Assembly: GCF_014652235.1 (NCBI RefSeq)
Contig: NZ_BMYK01000009.1
Span: forward strand, 62,001 to 126,000
From: Pseudorhodoferax aquiterrae
GTDB lineage: Bacteria; Pseudomonadota; Gammaproteobacteria; Burkholderiales; Burkholderiaceae_C
Length of the DNA stretch: 64,000 nt
Reading direction: 5' to 3'
Part shown: positions 1 through 8,430 of the stretch, one piece after another
Position numbering within the stretch: the stretch's first letter is position 1
Layout: each line of letters begins with the position of its first letter
Notes under the pieces: model-generated
Seen by the model: only the letters and a program-made list of their open reading frames with translations
Told to the model about the DNA's origin: nothing
Database searches by the model: none
Program-made: the position numbers and the translations under genes

Positions 1-688
1 CCTTGCGCAGGTTCTCGCCGGCCACGCCCTTGATGGCACCCGCCGCAGCCATCACGCCGTCGAGCGAGCCGTGCTCGGTCAGCCATTTCACGGCGGTCTT
101 GGGGCCGACCTTGTCCACGCCGGGCACGTTGTCCACGGTATCGCCGATCAGGGACAGGTAGTCCACGATGCGCTCGGGCGGCACGCCGAACTTGGCCAGC
201 ACGCCGGGCGGGTCCAGCGTCTCGTTGCTCATGGTGTTGATCAGCGTGACGTGGTCGTCGACGAGTTGCGCCATGTCCTTGTCGCCGGTCGACACGACGA
301 CCTTGCCGCCGCGCGCTGCCATGGCGCGTGCCAGCGTGCCGATCACGTCGTCGGCCTCGATGCCGGCGATCGACAGCACCGGCCAGCCGAGCAGGCGCAC
401 GACCTCGTGGATGGGACCGATCTGCTGCACCAGCGGCTCGGGCATGGCGGCGCGGTTGGCCTTGTATTCAGGGTACCAATCGTCGCGGAAGGTCTTGCCC
501 GGCGCGTCGAACACGCAGACCGCATGGGCGGACGGAAACTGCGCCCGCAGCTTGGTCAGCATGGCGACCATGCCATGGAGCGCGCCGGTCGGGAACTGGT
601 CGGGGCCGCGCAGGTCCGGCAGCGCGTGGTAGGCCCGGTACAGATAGCTGGAACCGTCGACCAGCAGCAGGGTATTCGTGTCGCTCAT
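1..688 (-). CDS. polA: DNA polymerase I, N-terminal part (cut by left edge)
   Basis: Only the first 229 residues lie in the window; the rest runs off the left edge. They form the 5'-3' exonuclease (flap nuclease) domain, which removes RNA primers and displaced strands in Okazaki-fragment processing and excision repair. Acidic metal-binding positions are in place (D11, D61, E111/D113/D114, D136/D138, D183/D186), followed by a helix-hairpin-helix at about residues 180-215. The start at 688 gives the family N-terminus with the LLLVDGSSYLYRA motif. There is no Shine-Dalgarno; a CACAAT hexamer ends six bases before the ATG, which hints at a leaderless message. It diverges from the DUF2782 gene. 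Confidence 0.95.
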   Translation of the reverse strand, partial: MSDTNTLLLVDGSSYLYRAYHALPDLRGPDQFPTGALHGMVAMLTKLRAQFPSAHAVCVFDAPGKTFRDDWYPEYKANRAAMPEPLVQQIGPIHEVVRLLGWPVLSIAGIEADDVIGTLARAMAARGGKVVVSTGDKDMAQLVDDHVTLINTMSNETLDPPGVLAKFGVPPERIVDYLSLIGDTVDNVPGVDKVGPKTAVKWLTEHGSLDGVMAAAGAIKGVAGENLRK

Positions 689-742
689 CGGGGCATTGTG
701 CCTTCGGTGCCCAGGGCGTTGCGGCCACCTACAATGCCGTCC

Positions 743-1081
743 ATGCGCGCACTCGCCCTCCTCTGTTTCAGCCTGGCGGCCACGGCTTCGGCCTTCGGCC
801 AGGCCCCGGCTGCGGCCCCGCCGCCGCTGGTGGCCGACAACCCGGGCCAGCCCGGCACCGAAAAGCGGATCGAGCACATCCGCATCGAGGACAAGGGTGC
901 GCGCATCGACGAACTGCGCTACGGCGGCGAACCGCAAAGCATCACCGTGCAGCCGCTGAACAGCGCCATGCCGGCCTACGAGATCGTGCCGCACAACGGC
1001 GCGCGCGTGCGGCCCGGCAACGAACGCGACAACGCCCAGGGCAATGCCGGGCAGCGCGTCTGGAAAGTGCTCGGTTTCTGA
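743..1081 (+). CDS. DUF2782 family exported protein
   Basis: A 112-residue protein with a short signal peptide (residues 1-20, ending near AFGQ) and a conserved DUF2782-type core containing the RIEHIRIEDKGARIDELRYGG region. Family members are small periplasmic proteins of unknown function that sit between polA and thrB in many betaproteobacteria, as here. An in-frame ATG at 734 is possible, but 743 gives the cleaner signal peptide. No ribosome binding site is visible; a TACAAT hexamer (730-735) ends seven bases before the ATG. thrB starts five bases after the stop, so the two are probably cotranscribed. Confidence 0.8.
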   Translation: MRALALLCFSLAATASAFGQAPAAAPPPLVADNPGQPGTEKRIEHIRIEDKGARIDELRYGGEPQSITVQPLNSAMPAYEIVPHNGARVRPGNERDNAQGNAGQRVWKVLGF

Positions 1082-1085
1082 GATC

Positions 1086-2057
1086 GTGGCAGTCTTCACC
1101 GAGGTCACAGAACACGATGCCCAGGCCCTGCTGAACACCCTGGGGTTGGGCGCGCTGCGCGGCTTGCGCGGCATCCAGGGCGGCATCGAGAACACCAACT
1201 ACTTCGTCGACAGCGAGCGCGGCCAGCATGTGCTGACGCTGTTCGAGCGCCTGTCGTTCGCGCAGTTGCCCTTCTACCTGCACCTGATGCAGCACCTGGC
1301 ACGCCGCGGCATTCCCGTGCCAGACCCGGCCGCCGATGCCGACGGCGCCATCCTGCACAGCGTGAGCGGCAAGCCCGCCGCATTGGTCAACCGGCTGCGC
1401 GGCGCGAGCGAACTGGCCCCGGGCCCGGCGCACTGCGCCGCCGTGGGCGCCATGCTGGCGCGCATGCACCTGGCCGGGCGCGACTACGACCGGCACCAGC
1501 CCAACCTGCGCGGCCTGCCCTGGTGGAACGAGACCGCACCCGTGGTCCTGCCTTATCTGGAACCCGGGCAGGCGGCGCTGCTGCAGAGCGAACTGGCCTA
1601 CCAGAACCACGTGGCGGCCTCGGCCGCCTACGCCGCGCTGCCGCGCGGGCCGGTGCACGCCGACCTGTTCCGCGACAACGTGATGTTCGAGCAGCGGCCG
1701 GGCCAGGCCCCGGTGCTGACCGGCTTCTTCGACTTCTACTTCGCGGGTGTGGACACCTGGCTGTTCGACATCGCCGTGTGCCTGAACGACTGGTGCATCA
1801 CGCTGGCGGACGGCCAGGCCGATGACGAACGGCAGGCCGCGTTCCTCGATGCCTACGGGTCCGAGCGCGCGCTGACCGGCCCCGAGCGCGAACTGCTGCC
1901 CGCCATGCTGCGTGCCGGTGCGCTGCGCTTCTGGATCTCTCGGCTGTGGGATTTCCACCTGCCGCGCGAAGCCGCGCTGCTGACCCCGCACGACCCCGGC
2001 CACTTCGAGCGCGTGCTGCGCGCCCGCGCGACGCGCCTTGCGCCCGCTTTCGCATGA
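1086..2057 (+). CDS. thrB: Homoserine kinase (APH-like type)
   Basis: Phosphorylates L-homoserine with ATP in the threonine branch of aspartate-family amino acid synthesis. At 323 residues it matches the aminoglycoside-phosphotransferase-like ThrB used by beta- and gammaproteobacteria rather than the GHMP-kinase ThrB. The N-terminus AVFTEV, the glycine-rich GGIENTNYF stretch near residue 35, and the kinase catalytic loop HADLFRDNVMF near residue 190 followed by FFDFYFAG are visible. The GTG at 1086 is chosen because it gives the family N-terminus MAVFT; upstream in-frame codons overlap the DUF2782 gene. The stop overlaps the next ATG by four bases, so translation is probably coupled. Confidence 0.93.
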   Translation: MAVFTEVTEHDAQALLNTLGLGALRGLRGIQGGIENTNYFVDSERGQHVLTLFERLSFAQLPFYLHLMQHLARRGIPVPDPAADADGAILHSVSGKPAALVNRLRGASELAPGPAHCAAVGAMLARMHLAGRDYDRHQPNLRGLPWWNETAPVVLPYLEPGQAALLQSELAYQNHVAASAAYAALPRGPVHADLFRDNVMFEQRPGQAPVLTGFFDFYFAGVDTWLFDIAVCLNDWCITLADGQADDERQAAFLDAYGSERALTGPERELLPAMLRAGALRFWISRLWDFHLPREAALLTPHDPGHFERVLRARATRLAPAFA

Positions 2058-2824
2058 ACCTCCACATCGTCCCCGCCCGCACCGGCGTCCAATGGGTGCG
2101 TGAGGGCATCCAGACCTTCTTCCGCCAGCCGCTGGCCCTGGTCGGCCTGTTCTTCATGTACATGGCGGTCATGCTGATCGTCTCGCAGCTGCCGGGCATC
2201 GGCGTGCTGCTGGCCGGCGTGCTGGTGCCGGCCAGCACGCTGGGCCTGATGGCCGCCACGCGCGAGGCGGCGCAGGGGCGCTTCCCGATGCCGACCGTGC
2301 TGGCCAGCGCGTTCCGCGCCGGCCAGCAGCGCATGAAGGCCATGCTGGCGCTGGGCCTGGTCTATGCCGTGCTGTCCACGCTGGTCTCGCTGCTGGTGTC
2401 GGCCCTGCTGCCCACGCCCGAGGCGCCGGCACCGGCCGGCACCCCGGCGGCGCAGCAGGTCAGCGGCGCCGTGCTGCTCACGCTGCTGCTGCACCTGCCG
2501 ATCTTCCTGATGTTCTGGCACGCGCCCGCGCTCGTGCACTGGCACGGCATCACGCCGGCCAAGAGCCTGTTTTTCAGCATCGTGGCCTGCCTGCGCAATG
2601 CGCGCGCCTTCCTGGTCTACGGCCTGGCCTGGGCCGGCCTGGTGATGGCCATGGGCATGGTCATCGCGATCTTCGCCTCGCTGGTCGGCAGCGCCGAAGC
2701 GGCCAGCATGGTCATGATGCCCTTCGCCTTCCTGATGGCGGCCATGATGTCGACCTCGATCTACTTCAGCTTCCGCGATTGCTTCGTGGAAAGCGAAACG
2801 CCGGCGTTGCCCCACCAGGCCTGA
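2054..2824 (+). CDS. BPSS1780-like integral membrane protein
   Basis: A 256-residue polytopic membrane protein with about six hydrophobic segments (for example residues 25-60, 95-125, 145-165, 185-240). The opening MNLHIVPARTGVQWVREG followed by a QPLALVGLFF segment resembles the BPSS1780 family of Burkholderiales membrane proteins, whose function is unknown. It overlaps thrB by ATGA and closes the DUF2782-thrB group. I saw no catalytic motif and no substrate clue. Downstream it converges on modC with one base between stops. Confidence 0.75.
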   Translation: MNLHIVPARTGVQWVREGIQTFFRQPLALVGLFFMYMAVMLIVSQLPGIGVLLAGVLVPASTLGLMAATREAAQGRFPMPTVLASAFRAGQQRMKAMLALGLVYAVLSTLVSLLVSALLPTPEAPAPAGTPAAQQVSGAVLLTLLLHLPIFLMFWHAPALVHWHGITPAKSLFFSIVACLRNARAFLVYGLAWAGLVMAMGMVIAIFASLVGSAEAASMVMMPFAFLMAAMMSTSIYFSFRDCFVESETPALPHQA

Positions 2825-2825
2825 T

Positions 2826-3614
2826 TCAGCCGCCCAGCAGCATGCGCTGCAACCTGGCGCGCAGGGGCGTCGCAGTCGGCGCGGGCGCGCCGGTCAGGGC
2901 TTCGCGCCGCAGGTCCTGCTGCACGCCGGCGCGCAGATCCACGCGGCGGACGATGCGCCCGTCCTCGTAGACGAAGGCCTCGTCGGCCAGCGCCAGCGCA
3001 TCGTCCACATCGTGCGTGATCATGAGTGCGGGGATGCCGGCCTGCCGGCAGGCCGCCGCGAGTCCGGCCCGCAGCTCCTCGCGCAGCATGGGATTCAGGG
3101 CCGCGAAGGGTTCGTCCAGCAGCAGCAACTGGGGCTCGCAGGCCAGTGCGCGGGCCAGCGCCACGCGCTGGCGCTGGCCGCCCGACAAGGTCTGCGGCCG
3201 GCTCTCGGCCATGGCCGACAGGCCGAAGTCGTGCAACAGCATGTCGATGCGCTGCTGCTGCACCGGTGCCAGTCGCCGGCGGTGCCAAGAGGTCAGGCCG
3301 AAGCCGATGTTCTGGCGCACCGTGAGGTGCGGAAACAGCGCGTAGTCCTGGAACAGGTAGCCGATGCGGCGCGCGGCCGGTGGCAGGTCCACACCGGTGG
3401 CCGCGTCGAACAGCGTGCGGCCCGCCACGCGCACATGGCCGGCGGCCGGCCGCAGCAGGCCCGCCATGGCCTGCAGCGTGAGCGTCTTGCCCGAGCCCGA
3501 GGGCCCGTACAGCGCAACGAAGCCGGCGTCCGAGGCGAAGGTCGCCGACAGTGCGAAGCTGCGCCGGCCGTCGGCCACGCCCAGCTGCAGATCGACGTCG
3601 ATGCGTGCGGCCAT
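2826..3614 (-). CDS. modC: Molybdate ABC transporter ATP-binding protein, no TOBE domain
   Basis: ATPase of a molybdate/tungstate-type importer, working at the inner face of the membrane with ModB. Visible motifs are Walker A GPSGSGKT (37-44), Q-loop Q89, signature LSGGQ (143-147), Walker B LLLLDE (163-168) and switch His in ITHD. It is short (262 residues against about 350 for ModC with the C-terminal molybdate-binding TOBE domain), so that regulatory domain is absent. The D-loop reads AALN (N174) where Asp is usual. It starts two bases after modB ends. Assignment to molybdate rests on modB and the ModE-like gene. Confidence 0.85.
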   Translation of the reverse strand: MAARIDVDLQLGVADGRRSFALSATFASDAGFVALYGPSGSGKTLTLQAMAGLLRPAAGHVRVAGRTLFDAATGVDLPPAARRIGYLFQDYALFPHLTVRQNIGFGLTSWHRRRLAPVQQQRIDMLLHDFGLSAMAESRPQTLSGGQRQRVALARALACEPQLLLLDEPFAALNPMLREELRAGLAAACRQAGIPALMITHDVDDALALADEAFVYEDGRIVRRVDLRAGVQQDLRREALTGAPAPTATPLRARLQRMLLGG

Positions 3615-3616
3615 GG

Positions 3617-4300
3617 TCAGCGCGGCGCCAGCAGGCGGTTGGACAGCACCAGCACGGCCATGGACAGCAGCGAGGTGATGACGACCAGCACCAGCGCAAG
3701 ATCGTCCTGCCCGGCCTGGCTGGCGTCGTAGATGGCCATGGACAGCGTCTGCGTCTGTTGCGGGATGGAGCCGGCCACCATCAACGAGGCGCCGAACTCG
3801 CCCATTGCGCGCGCGTAGGCCAGCAGCGTGCCCGCCAGAATGCCCGGCCAGGCCAGCGGCAGCGTGACGCGCAGGAACACCGACAACGGCGACTGGCGCA
3901 GCGTGGCGGCGGCCGCCTCGAGCGAGCGGTCCACGCCCGCGAACGCCGCGCTGGCCGACTTGAGCACCAGCGGCAGCGCCACGATGGCCGAAGCGACCAC
4001 GGCGCCATGCCAGCTGAAGATGATGGCGTAGTCGAAGTGCTCCCGCAGCCAGGCTCCGAGCGGGCTGCGCCGCCCTGCCAACACGAGGATGCCGTAGCCC
4101 ACCACGGTGGGCGGCAGCACCATGGGCAGCATGCAGGCGGCCTCGAGCAGCTGGCGGCCCGGAAAGCGGCATCGCCCCACCAGCCAGCCCAGCGCCATGC
4201 CCAGCACCAGCGCCACGGCCGTGGCCCAGGCCGCCACCTGCAGCGACAGGATCAGGGGGTGCCAGTCCATGCCGGCCAGGAGCGCGCGCGTCGTGTCCAT
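3617..4300 (-). CDS. modB: Molybdate ABC transporter permease
   Basis: A 227-residue permease with five or six membrane segments, matching ModB in length and order. The ABC-permease EAA loop is visible as EAAATLRQSPLSVFLRVTLP near residues 130-150, followed by GILAGTLLAYARAMGEFGAS, a typical ModB/CysT signature. It forms the membrane channel for molybdate with ModC. The usual periplasmic binding protein gene (modA) is not upstream: only 93 bases separate it from the ModE-like gene. A CGCTGTAT sequence just upstream of the ATG resembles half a ModE site, but this is weak. Confidence 0.88.
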   Translation of the reverse strand: MDTTRALLAGMDWHPLILSLQVAAWATAVALVLGMALGWLVGRCRFPGRQLLEAACMLPMVLPPTVVGYGILVLAGRRSPLGAWLREHFDYAIIFSWHGAVVASAIVALPLVLKSASAAFAGVDRSLEAAAATLRQSPLSVFLRVTLPLAWPGILAGTLLAYARAMGEFGASLMVAGSIPQQTQTLSMAIYDASQAGQDDLALVLVVITSLLSMAVLVLSNRLLAPR

Positions 4301-4393
4301 GAAGATACAGCGAGGATTCTGGCACAGCCACCCGACCCCGCGCCGCCGGCGCCGCGGCGAGGAGCCTGGGCGGCAGAAATCCGGCCCCCGCTC

Positions 4394-4741
4394 CTAGGGT
4401 GCGAGCAGCCGGTTCAGCGCCGCGATGTCGGCCGCGGCGGCCAGGCGTGCGGTGTTCTCGATGGCGCGGTAGCGCCTGACCAGTTCCATGCCGACCTCGG
4501 TCAGTGCCGTACCCCCTCCGTGCGCGCCGCCGGCCGCGGTGTTGACGGCCGGCGTGGCCAGGGCCTTGTTGGTCTCGGCGACGAGCACCCAGGCCCGGCG
4601 GTAGGACATGCCGAGGTGGCGCGCCGCCGCCGAGATGGAGCCGGTTTCGGCCACCGCCTCCAGCAGCGCCACCTTGCCGGGGCCGATGGCGATGCTGTCG
4701 TCGCGGTAGATGCGCAGGCGGAACTGCACTTTGGATTTCAT
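4394..4741 (-). CDS. modE: ModE-type winged-helix regulator, DNA-binding domain only
   Basis: A 115-residue protein matching the N-terminal DNA-binding half of ModE, the molybdate-responsive repressor/activator. The motif GPGKVALLEAVAETGSISA followed by AARHLGMSYRRAWVLV is the family helix-turn-helix. The C-terminal molybdate-binding TOBE/MopI repeats of full-length ModE (about 260 residues) are missing, so molybdate sensing must involve another protein or be absent. Such short versions are common in proteobacteria. It lies upstream of modBC on the same strand. CACAAT ends eight bases before the ATG and no Shine-Dalgarno is seen. Confidence 0.85.
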   Translation of the reverse strand: MKSKVQFRLRIYRDDSIAIGPGKVALLEAVAETGSISAAARHLGMSYRRAWVLVAETNKALATPAVNTAAGGAHGGGTALTEVGMELVRRYRAIENTARLAAAADIAALNRLLAP

Positions 4742-4948
4742 GGCCACACATTGTGCCGGCCGCCTCGCACCGGGGCCTGCGGCCATTGCCCGCAGCTTGC
4801 AAGAGGTGCAAACGCGCTCTTCCACAGAACAGCGGATGCCGGGGCATGTCGGAGCCCGGGGCATTTGAAACCGAACGTAAACTCGCCCGCCGGCGGCGTA
4901 TGCAAAAGGCCGTTTTGGTACCCAATCCCCCACTTTCGAAAGATCTTC

Positions 4949-5713
4949 ATGGCTTTGCTCCGCCCCCGGTTCTGCCCATTCCTCATGACGGTGGCTGCTG
5001 CCGCCGCCCTTTCCGCATGCGGTGGCGGCGGAGGTGACGGGGACGCGGACAACGAAGTTGCCGTGACTGCGGAGGGCGTCTACGAGGGCAGCCTGGGTGC
5101 TGCCGTCACCGGACAGTACGCTGCGATCGTGCTGGAGAACGGCGAGTCCTGGGCGCTCTACAGCTTCACGGGCGGCGCCGGCTTCCTGCAGGCCCGCGGC
5201 ACTTCCCACGATGGTTCCTACACCGCCAGCGACGTGCTGGACTACGGCACGGCGCCCCCCTCCGCAGGCAGGATTTCCGCCAGCTACAGTGCTTCCGCGG
5301 GCACCATGCAAGGCCAGTACGTCTTCGGCCAGAACGTGGTCCCGTTCACGGCCAGCAAGCCGACGCAAGGCTACCGCTACGACACGCCGGCCAACCTGGC
5401 CAGCGTCACCGGAAGCTGGGCGCTCGTTTCCTCGGCAGACCAGTCCATGCGCCTGCAGGTCGCTGCCGACGGGACCCTGTCCGGGACCGGCCTCACCGGT
5501 TGCACGCTCACCGGCAGCCTCACGCCGCGCCCCTCCGGCAAGAACGTCTTTAACGCAGTCCTGCGCTTTGGCAGTGCGTGTGCGCAGCCTGATCTTGCTG
5601 CCAGCGGCGTCGCCATCGTCGTCGTGGAGGATGGTCAGCCGGTGCTGATGGTCATGGGCCAAAGTGCCGACCGGATGGTCGGCACCATCGCGGTGGGCAC
5701 GCCGGCGCCCTGA
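4949..5713 (+). CDS. Predicted lipoprotein of unknown function
   Basis: A 254-residue protein with a lipoprotein signal: hydrophobic residues 10-21 and a lipobox LSAC with Cys24, followed by a run of glycines that would act as a flexible tether. The mature part is rich in Ser, Gly and Thr with repeated beta-like segments (VYEGSLGAAVTGQYAAIVLENGE; SASAGTMQGQYVFG), suggesting a small beta-sandwich or barrel on the outer membrane. I do not recognise a named family. It is a single gene between modE (divergent) and the DUF883-like gene (convergent). The 207 bases upstream hold no promoter I would defend. Confidence 0.75.
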   Translation: MALLRPRFCPFLMTVAAAAALSACGGGGGDGDADNEVAVTAEGVYEGSLGAAVTGQYAAIVLENGESWALYSFTGGAGFLQARGTSHDGSYTASDVLDYGTAPPSAGRISASYSASAGTMQGQYVFGQNVVPFTASKPTQGYRYDTPANLASVTGSWALVSSADQSMRLQVAADGTLSGTGLTGCTLTGSLTPRPSGKNVFNAVLRFGSACAQPDLAASGVAIVVVEDGQPVLMVMGQSADRMVGTIAVGTPAP

Positions 5714-5741
5714 CAGCGGCAGCGGGCCGGCGCCGCTGCGC

Positions 5742-6089
5742 TCAGCGGTGCGCGCCGGTGCGCCCCAGAATCCAGCCGACCACCAGCGCGGTGGCCACCG
5801 CCTTGAGCGGGCGCGCCGCCACGTAGGCACATGCGCCCTCGAGCAGTTGGTTCGGTGCGGCGCGCACACGGTCGATGCGTTGGTCCAGGCGCTGGGCGGC
5901 CCCAGCCACGCCGCTGGCCATGCGGTCCACGGTCTGGTGCGCACCGGCGGAGGCGCGGTCCAACGCGTGGTGCACGGGCTGGGCGACCCGGTCGATCGTC
6001 GAATGCAGGTTCTCGCCGACCTCGTGCAGGCCACGCTGCAACTTGCCTTCGTCCAGGGAAGGGTTGAACGCTGCGGTGTCGTTGTGCAT
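5742..6089 (-). CDS. DUF883/ElaB-like membrane-anchored stress protein
   Basis: A 115-residue protein: an amphipathic, probably coiled-coil N-terminal two thirds with regularly spaced His/Asp/Gln positions (residues 15-85), then a C-terminal hydrophobic anchor PLKAVATALVVGWILGR. This layout is that of ElaB/YqjD (DUF883) proteins, inner-membrane proteins that in E. coli bind ribosomes in stationary phase and under stress. The family call rests on layout more than on exact motifs. Upstream (6146-6179) is a two-part element also present before the unknown gene at 18019, which suggests a shared regulator. Confidence 0.7.
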   Translation of the reverse strand: MHNDTAAFNPSLDEGKLQRGLHEVGENLHSTIDRVAQPVHHALDRASAGAHQTVDRMASGVAGAAQRLDQRIDRVRAAPNQLLEGACAYVAARPLKAVATALVVGWILGRTGAHR

Positions 6090-6145
6090 GCTGAACTCCT
6101 GTGTGTTGGATGGATCGGTTCAGCGTACGCAATGCGCTGCCATCG

Positions 6146-6179
6146 CGCTGTCGGAGAGCGGCGATATGGCTGTAGGACG
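6146..6179 (-). promoter_or_regulatory. Shared upstream element, copy A
   Basis: Read on the minus strand: CGTCCTACAGC, 14 bases containing GCCGCT, then CCGACAGCG, ending 56 bases before the start of the DUF883-like gene. The same two blocks in the same order and orientation occur at 17935-17969, 49 bases before another gene. The halves CCTACA and CCGACA are near-direct repeats about two helical turns apart, as expected for a protein-binding site. The identity of the binding factor is unknown. Confidence 0.5.
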
Positions 6180-6195
6180 CGCGCCGGCGCGGCTT

Positions 6196-8346
6196 TCAGG
6201 CCGCGATGGCCTGGCGCCGGCGCTGCACGAAGGCGGCGAACGCGTCGGCCGCAAGCGGCTTGCTGAACAGGAAACCCTGCACCTCGTCGCAGCCGCGCTC
6301 GCGCAGGAAGGTCTGCTGCACTGCGTTCTCCACGCCTTCGGCGACCACGTGCAGCTTGAGCGTGCGCGCCATCTGCAAGATGGCCTCGGTCAAGCCGCGG
6401 TCTTCCGGATCGCTGGCCAGGTCGGCGATGAACGAGCGGTCGATCTTGAGCGTGTCGATCGGGAACTGCTTGAGCGTGGACAGCGAGGAATAGCCGGTGC
6501 CGAAGTCGTCGATGGCGATCCGCACGCCGATCGACTTGAGCGAGCGCAGCAAACGGCGGCCGGCCTCGGCGTCCTGCATGATCGCGCTCTCCGTGATCTC
6601 CAGCTCCAGCTGGCGGCCGTCCATGCCGGTCTCGTGCAGGATGGACACGATGTCGCCCAGCAGGTCGGCGTCGCTGAACTGGCGCGGCGAGAGGTTCACG
6701 GCCACCGTCAGCCCCGCGAGGCCCTGCGCCTGCCAGGCCATGTTCTGCAGGCAGGCCTGGCGCAGAGCCCATTTGCCCAGCGGCACGATCAGCCCGGTTT
6801 CCTCGGCCACGGGAATGAACTGCTGCGGCGAAACCATGCCGAGGCCGGGGCTGGGCCACCGCAACAGGGCTTCCATGCCCCGGATGCGGCCATCGCGCAG
6901 GTCCAGCTTGGGCTGGTAGTGCAGTTCCAGCTCGCCATGCTCCAGCGCACAGCGCAGCGCCGATTCGAGCTCCAGCCGTGCGATCGAGTTGTCGTCGTCG
7001 GCGGGCGAGTAGAAGGCGAAGCTGTTCTTGCCGGCGCCCTTGGCTTGGTACATGGCGATGTCGGCATGCTTCATGAGCGTCTGGCCGTCGCTGCCGTCGC
7101 GCCCATGGCGGCTGATGCCCACGCTGGCTGTCACCCGCAGTTCGTAGCCGGGAATCGCGAATGGCTTGGAGATGGCCTGCAGGATCTTCTGCGCCACGGC
7201 CTCGGCATGGCGGTCGCTGCGCAGCTCTTCGACGAGAACCACGAACTCGTCGCCGCCTAGGCGCGCGATCGCGTCGCCTGCACGCAAGGTCTGGCGCAGC
7301 CGCTGCGCCACCTCCAGCAGGAGCGCGTCGCCCACGCCATGGCCCAGCGTGTCGTTGATCTGCTTGAAGCGGTCCAGGTCGACGAAGAACAGACCGAAGG
7401 GATGCGTGCCCTCTTCCGCGCGCGCCACCGCTTCGGCCAGCAGTGCGCCGAAACGGTTGCGATTGGGCAGGCCGGTCAGGCTGTCGTGGTAGGCCAGGTA
7501 CTCGATGCGCTCGGCCGCCTCCTGCTGGCGCGCGATGCCGTCGTGCAGCAGCGCGTTGCTGCGCGCCAGGTCGGCATTGCGTTCCTGCAGCGCGTCGTGC
7601 TGGCGCTGCAGGTCGGCCGACATGCGGTTGACGGCCGTGGCCAGCCGGCCAACCTCGTCCCTGGAGCGCACGCGCAGGCGCGCGCCGTGGTTGCCGGCTG
7701 CCACCAGGGCCACGGCGCGTTCCAGCTCGGCCAGAGGCTGCACCAGCGCATGCGTGACGCGAAAGGCCATGATCCAGCCCAGCACCGCCAGGATCAACGT
7801 TGCCACCACGGTCAGCAGCGCAGCCTGCTTGGCCTCGGCCATCAGCGTGTCGTAGACCTGGGTGTACTCGAACACCACGGCATCGCCGCCATGCAGACCG
7901 GAGCCGCCTTCGCGCAGCGGAACCACGACCTGGTGCGCCTCGCTGCCGTCGGACACGTCTTGGCCGATGAAGTCGCGCGGCCGGCCCTCTGTCACCGCCT
8001 GCGCGATCTCGGGCGCATGGTAGGTCTGGCCGATGACGCGGCGGTCGGTGGCAGCGACCACGACACTGTTGCCATCGACCAGGAAGATGTTGCGGTCGAA
8101 CAGCACGCCCATGCTGTCGAAGTAGCTTTGCCGGTCGCGCTGCGCCGGGCCCGGTTGATCGGACATGCGCGCCACCGCCATGGCCACATGCTGGGCCTCC
8201 TGCAGCGCCGCACGCTGCGCGCCGACAAGCTGCAGCACCACCGCCGCGCCGGCCAGCACGATGAAGCCCGCCAGCATCACGAGAAACGCGCCCAGCAGCT
8301 TGAGCCGGATGCTCATCTCGGGAAACAGCTTGGGGAACAGGCTCAT
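6196..8346 (-). CDS. Membrane GGDEF-EAL cyclic-di-GMP enzyme
   Basis: A 716-residue sensor enzyme for cyclic-di-GMP. Order: membrane segment (about 12-35), periplasmic sensor region (about 36-165), second membrane segment (about 170-195), HAMP linker (about 200-250), GGDEF domain (about 285-445) and EAL domain (about 465-705). The cyclase motif GGDEF is intact and preceded by RAGD five residues upstream, the RxxD product-inhibition site. The phosphodiesterase motifs EALLRW, ELEITESA, DDFGTGYSSL and KIDRSF are intact too, so both activities are possible. It is followed by a chemoreceptor gene in the same orientation, so both may act on motility. Confidence 0.93.
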   Translation of the reverse strand: MSLFPKLFPEMSIRLKLLGAFLVMLAGFIVLAGAAVVLQLVGAQRAALQEAQHVAMAVARMSDQPGPAQRDRQSYFDSMGVLFDRNIFLVDGNSVVVAATDRRVIGQTYHAPEIAQAVTEGRPRDFIGQDVSDGSEAHQVVVPLREGGSGLHGGDAVVFEYTQVYDTLMAEAKQAALLTVVATLILAVLGWIMAFRVTHALVQPLAELERAVALVAAGNHGARLRVRSRDEVGRLATAVNRMSADLQRQHDALQERNADLARSNALLHDGIARQQEAAERIEYLAYHDSLTGLPNRNRFGALLAEAVARAEEGTHPFGLFFVDLDRFKQINDTLGHGVGDALLLEVAQRLRQTLRAGDAIARLGGDEFVVLVEELRSDRHAEAVAQKILQAISKPFAIPGYELRVTASVGISRHGRDGSDGQTLMKHADIAMYQAKGAGKNSFAFYSPADDDNSIARLELESALRCALEHGELELHYQPKLDLRDGRIRGMEALLRWPSPGLGMVSPQQFIPVAEETGLIVPLGKWALRQACLQNMAWQAQGLAGLTVAVNLSPRQFSDADLLGDIVSILHETGMDGRQLELEITESAIMQDAEAGRRLLRSLKSIGVRIAIDDFGTGYSSLSTLKQFPIDTLKIDRSFIADLASDPEDRGLTEAILQMARTLKLHVVAEGVENAVQQTFLRERGCDEVQGFLFSKPLAADAFAAFVQRRRQAIAA

Positions 8347-8430
8347 CGCGGTGTCAGGCTCCTGTGGCGGTACCTGGACTGTGGCGCTGCCCCCTGGCCC
8401 GAATGTGGCGCAATCGTGTCGCGCCGCGCT

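Noticed and set aside
4295-4310. ModE binding site before modB
   Set aside because: Only one half-site (CGCTGTAT) is visible and it overlaps the start codon; a full inverted repeat is not present.
2826-4925. 699-codon open frame over modBC
   Set aside because: It appears to join modC, modB and modE in one frame, but modB and the other genes have their own well-supported starts and stops in different frames; the joint ORF is partly a shadow.
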